In this document: positions 57,910 through 64,000 of the stretch, in pieces
How positions within the stretch are numbered: position 1 is the first letter of the stretch
Layout: the number at the start of each line of letters is the position of its first letter
Translations under genes and position numbers: made by a program
Notes under the pieces: generated by a model
What the model saw: only the letters and a program-made list of their open reading frames with translations
What the model was told of the DNA's origin: nothing
Databases searched by the model: none
DNA from: Zygnema cylindricum
Taxonomy: Eukaryota; Streptophyta; Zygnematophyceae; Zygnematales; Zygnemataceae
DNA length: 64,000 nucleotides
Direction: 5' to 3'
Assembly: GCA_037447655.1 (NCBI GenBank)
Contig: JBBHKE010001476.1
Location: 1-64,000, forward strand

Positions 57910-58104
57910 CACCGTGAATTGTTATTAGACTTACGTACTCTATATCGCCCCCCCAAAATTTTGACATTGATACCTTAGATAGAATAAATTACACTATTTA
58001 AGATCGTGGACCATAATCTGCCACGTCTCCTGGCACTAGAATGAATGACGCTATTTTTTTCTTTACTCTAATAATTTATATAGTCTAATAACGATTCAAG
58101 TGTG
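57910..58104. mobile_element. TA-flanked CACCG-family element, 195 bp
   Basis: CACCGTGAATTGTTATTAGAC..GTCTAATAACGATTCAAGTGTG; TA at 57908-57909 and 58105-58106. The right end is slightly decayed. Confidence 0.7.
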
Positions 58105-58106
58105 TA

Positions 58107-58806
58107 CACTGTGAATTGTTATTACACCGCGAATCGTAATTAGAGTAAATTAATCTAATTCGGTCGCTCGAAATTTCGACTCTATCACATCAAATAGAGT
58201 AAATGATTATAATTTTTTCATTATTCTATTTAAGGTAAAGTTTAATTAGCATTTTTAATTATAATTTAGGTTATTTTTAAATACTGTGGACTACGGACGA
58301 CCTCCGACCGTGCAGATTTGTACTTTATTAAGTAAAAAAGCACAAATAATGATATAATACAGGCCGTTATCATGTAACTGCGTTTTAACAAACCGCGTAG
58401 TGCAAACGTCATAGTGACGATAAACTTTAAGTTTTGCCAAATTCTGTAGGAATACCTTGTTTACAGTAGAGGATATTAGCGTGCCAAATTAGAGAACTTA
58501 AATAAATTAGAGTAAACTTCATAGTTGAAACAGCTCTATCACATAAATTAGCGTTCATTACTCTAAATATTTTTTTAGTTTTTGTACTCTAATTTTTTCA
58601 TTACTCTAATTACGATTCGCGGTGTAGCGTCAATGTTTTTTCGCCACTTAAAAATTAAAATATTTTTTCCGTACACACTTGTCATATTGTCAATCTGACG
58701 GTGGGGATTGAAAGATAAGATACTCAGCTTTCGATTGGCGGTCTCAAATTGAAGATTGGACAAGTGGTGGCGAAAAAAACATTGACGCTAATAGCGATTC
58801 ACGGTG
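58107..58806. mobile_element. CACCG-family small element split by a larger one
   Basis: The left terminal repeat CACTGTGAATTGTTATTA (58107-58124) is separated from the body (58627-58806, GCGTCAATG..CGGTG) by the 500-bp element at 58125-58624. Removing that element and one TA restores a roughly 198-bp copy of the 5491/59161 subfamily. Confidence 0.85.
58125..58624. mobile_element. TA-flanked CACCG-family element, 500-bp form, nested
   Basis: CACCGCGAATCGTAATTAGA..TACGATTCGCGGTG with TA at 58123-58124 and 58625-58626; an internally deleted relative of the 612-616 bp copies. Confidence 0.88.
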
Positions 58807-59160
58807 TACTGTACTATAGCTCAAATCTAAACTGCGCTGTAGTTTTATGCCATTTGACGTTAACCGATTGTCGTTTAACGTAGATCCAGGTTGGCAAAAA
58901 TGGTGTTTACTCTTTTTTAGCATATCTGCAGCCGCGCGATTCTAAAAGTTCAGTCACAAAGAAAAGATCCGCAGCCGCGCTTGTCTTTTATGACCGTACA
59001 GTACGCGAATGCGTGACAAATATCTGAAATCGAGCTTTTGTCGCCGATTGTACCTTATGACATCATTATCCACGTCAGCTGCATCACCTCGGACATCGGC
59101 TGCATCGTGTCAACGTGGCGCATGCCTGTTAGACACGATGCGATGCTATGCGCATCGCTA

Positions 59161-59367
59161 CACCGTGAATCGCTATTAGTGTTTATGTTGTTTTTTGCCA
59201 TCTTTTCCGTACACACGTGTCGGATTGTGGATCTGACGGTTGTTATCGAAAGGTAAGATTCTTAGCTTCCGATTGACGATCTCAAATTGAAAATTGGACA
59301 AGTGTGCACAGAGAAAAGATGTTTAAAGTGGAGAAAAACTTATTAACACTAATAGCGATACACGGTG
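59161..59367. mobile_element. TA-flanked CACCG-family small element
   Basis: 207 bp, CACCGTGAATCGCTATTAGTG..CACTAATAGCGATACACGGTG with TA on both sides; the interior matches 5491-5708. Confidence 0.88.
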
Positions 59368-59687
59368 TACTGTAGCCCGAATGGAAACTCATATTGTGCA
59401 TTTATATTCCGATTAACAGCGAGAATCACGCAAATAATGTTTTCATCGATTTCCACGCCGTGACCACCGCTAGAAAGCTAGATTTTCTGACGTACGGTCT
59501 CGCATGTATGCAGAATTTTAATGACGCAAGATTTTGTACTATTCGGTTTCCGTGCCTTTCGTCAAATTGCAATCTCTGAATGGCTGCTTTATTCTAGCTG
59601 GATGCTTTACCCTGTTGAAATGATAACACGTGGTTCATTTCGGCCACCAAGTGTTCACAAAAATGCCGGATTAGTTTTACCTCAGAT
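59368..59687. other. intergenic, no gene seen
   Basis: Two overlapping frames of about 60 codons without support. The bases cctcagat (59680-59687) are the left duplication of M3. Confidence 0.4.
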
Positions 59688-59962
59688 CATAGTTAAAACG
59701 TAGGTGAAAGTAGGCCCATACAATATGCCTATTGTACGAAAAACATACAATATGGCCTTAAGACCCATATTGTATTCGGACCTATTCGGACCAATTAAAA
59801 CATTCGGACCAAAAAGTTTATGTACACCGTCAGATTCGGACGATCGAACGGTCGCTGATCAAAGTAGCGATCTAAGAAGATCACATGAAAAGCCCATATC
59901 ACAACTTACTATAAAGGCGCCGACCAAAGGCCTACCATAAAAGCGCCTACTTTTGAACTATG
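59688..59962 (+). mobile_element. hAT-like element M3 (AAAGTAGG family), cleanest copy
   Basis: 275 bp, CATAGTTAAAACGTAGG..CTACTTTTGAACTATG, perfect 8-bp duplication cctcagat (59680-59687 and 59963-59970). This copy fixes the ends and the duplication length for the family. Confidence 0.92.
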
Positions 59963-59970
59963 CCTCAGAT

Positions 59971-60613
59971 CTTCGCTGAATCTGTCTTTAAGGACTTCGG
60001 GCCCTTCGCGCCCAAGGTGGATCATTTGTTTTAAAAACATGGGCTTACTATGACCGTTCAGATCAAAATCCTACAGCCACAAATTCCCTAACTGACGACC
60101 ACTTTGAGGGCCAATGGGCCGAAAGCCCTTACGGTCGTTGGCGTTTGAATTTTGGACACATCGACGTACGGTCTCATTGCCGACAACCGTACAGAAAGGA
60201 CGTCGTCAGACTTGTATTTTCCTCCGCGCGGCGCGGTAAAGCCTAATTCTGATTGGCTAGCCTAAGGCGTAGACAATTATTACTACAAATTGTCTGCCAC
60301 GTGTATGTCACGTCACAGATCCAAGCCTTGTACTCAGAGTCAAAGCTCATTCACTAGGAAACGACATATCATTTTTCTTACTTCCAAATTATCCTTCGAC
60401 TTTTGAGCTTTTTTTTCCCCTTCCCTCCTCTCTCTCTCTCTCTCCCAAATTGGCCTCTTCTTCCGAGATTTTTCCTTTCCCTCATTTTTATTTCCCGAAT
60501 CCTCTTCTGAGATTTCCTCTTTCCCCTCCTAAATTCTATCTTCTCTCCTTCTTAATCCTTCCCTCCTTGTGAATCCAAATTCTTTTTTCTTCTCTCTCTC
60601 TCTCCCAGACCAA
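59971..60613 (+). promoter_or_regulatory. upstream region and CT-rich leader of the esterase gene
   Basis: CT-rich tracts at 60414-60448 and 60583-60606 lie just before the ATG, as in many plant 5' leaders. No TATA box was assigned with confidence. Elements E (59161) and M3 (59688) lie within 1.5 kb upstream. Confidence 0.35.
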
Positions 60614-63882
<3,269 letters not shown>

Positions 63883-63981
63883 GTAATGACACGTGTCGCT
63901 TTTTGAAGTTTTTGCAGCTTTTGTAGCCTTTGAGCGGCTGTCTATGTCCTTTTTCGCTTTTGCTTGGTGTGTTTTACAGTA

Positions 63982-64000
63982 CACCCGTGAATCGCTATTA
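63982..64000. mobile_element. left end of a CACCG-family element, cut by the window edge
   Basis: CACCCGTGAATCGCTATTA differs from the 59161 copy by one inserted C; preceded by TA. It lies within the intron after exon 6 of the esterase-like gene. Confidence 0.55.

Overview
The window is nuclear DNA of a eukaryote with long introns (roughly 0.3-1.2 kb) and many transposons. A late-embryogenesis-abundant protein of the seed maturation protein (SMP) family, an F-box/leucine-rich-repeat gene, Ty1-copia elements and primer-binding sites that match plant initiator tRNA-Met all suggest the green-plant lineage. A secreted type-B carboxylesterase-like gene is unusual for a flowering plant, so I lean towards a seedless land plant or streptophyte alga. 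That placement is inference, not proof.

Region 1 (1-16.6 kb) holds most host genes. It starts with the 3' end of an SMP-type gene (+, 1-84), followed by a second SMP gene on the minus strand (2.8-4.2 kb). An unrecognised minus-strand coding segment lies at 7.1-7.5 kb and a possible terminal exon at 8.6-8.75 kb. A multi-exon F-box/LRR gene covers 11.2-16.5 kb on the minus strand. Small inverted-repeat elements sit between the genes.

Region 2 (17.3-21.9 kb) is a nest of hAT-like non-autonomous elements. Their ends begin CATAGTT and they carry 8-bp target duplications. Several inserted into each other, and one may split a short open reading frame.

Region 3 (22.7-43.0 kb) is a three-level nest of copia elements that target duplications resolve to the base. 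The old minus-strand element B (22710-42978) carries element A (23045-30509) in its 3' LTR and element C (34223-40657) in its gag-pol. A itself holds a solo LTR. C has one uninterrupted 1424-residue polyprotein frame. B and C have a primer-binding site for the anticodon arm of initiator tRNA-Met (half-tRNA priming), whereas A uses the usual 3'-end site. A solo LTR of the B type follows at 44.1-45.1 kb.

Region 4 (45-60.4 kb) has no gene I can support. It is filled with DNA-transposon families: one with a GGGTGCGTCCCCATGTA-like end, one with CACCG ends and TA duplications, and hAT-like ones ending in YAGAGGTCGCAA. There are also tandem repeats and a short degenerate telomere-like tract.

Region 5 (60.4-64 kb) holds the first six exons of the secreted carboxylesterase-like gene, which runs off the right edge and has a one-base frame break in exon 2.
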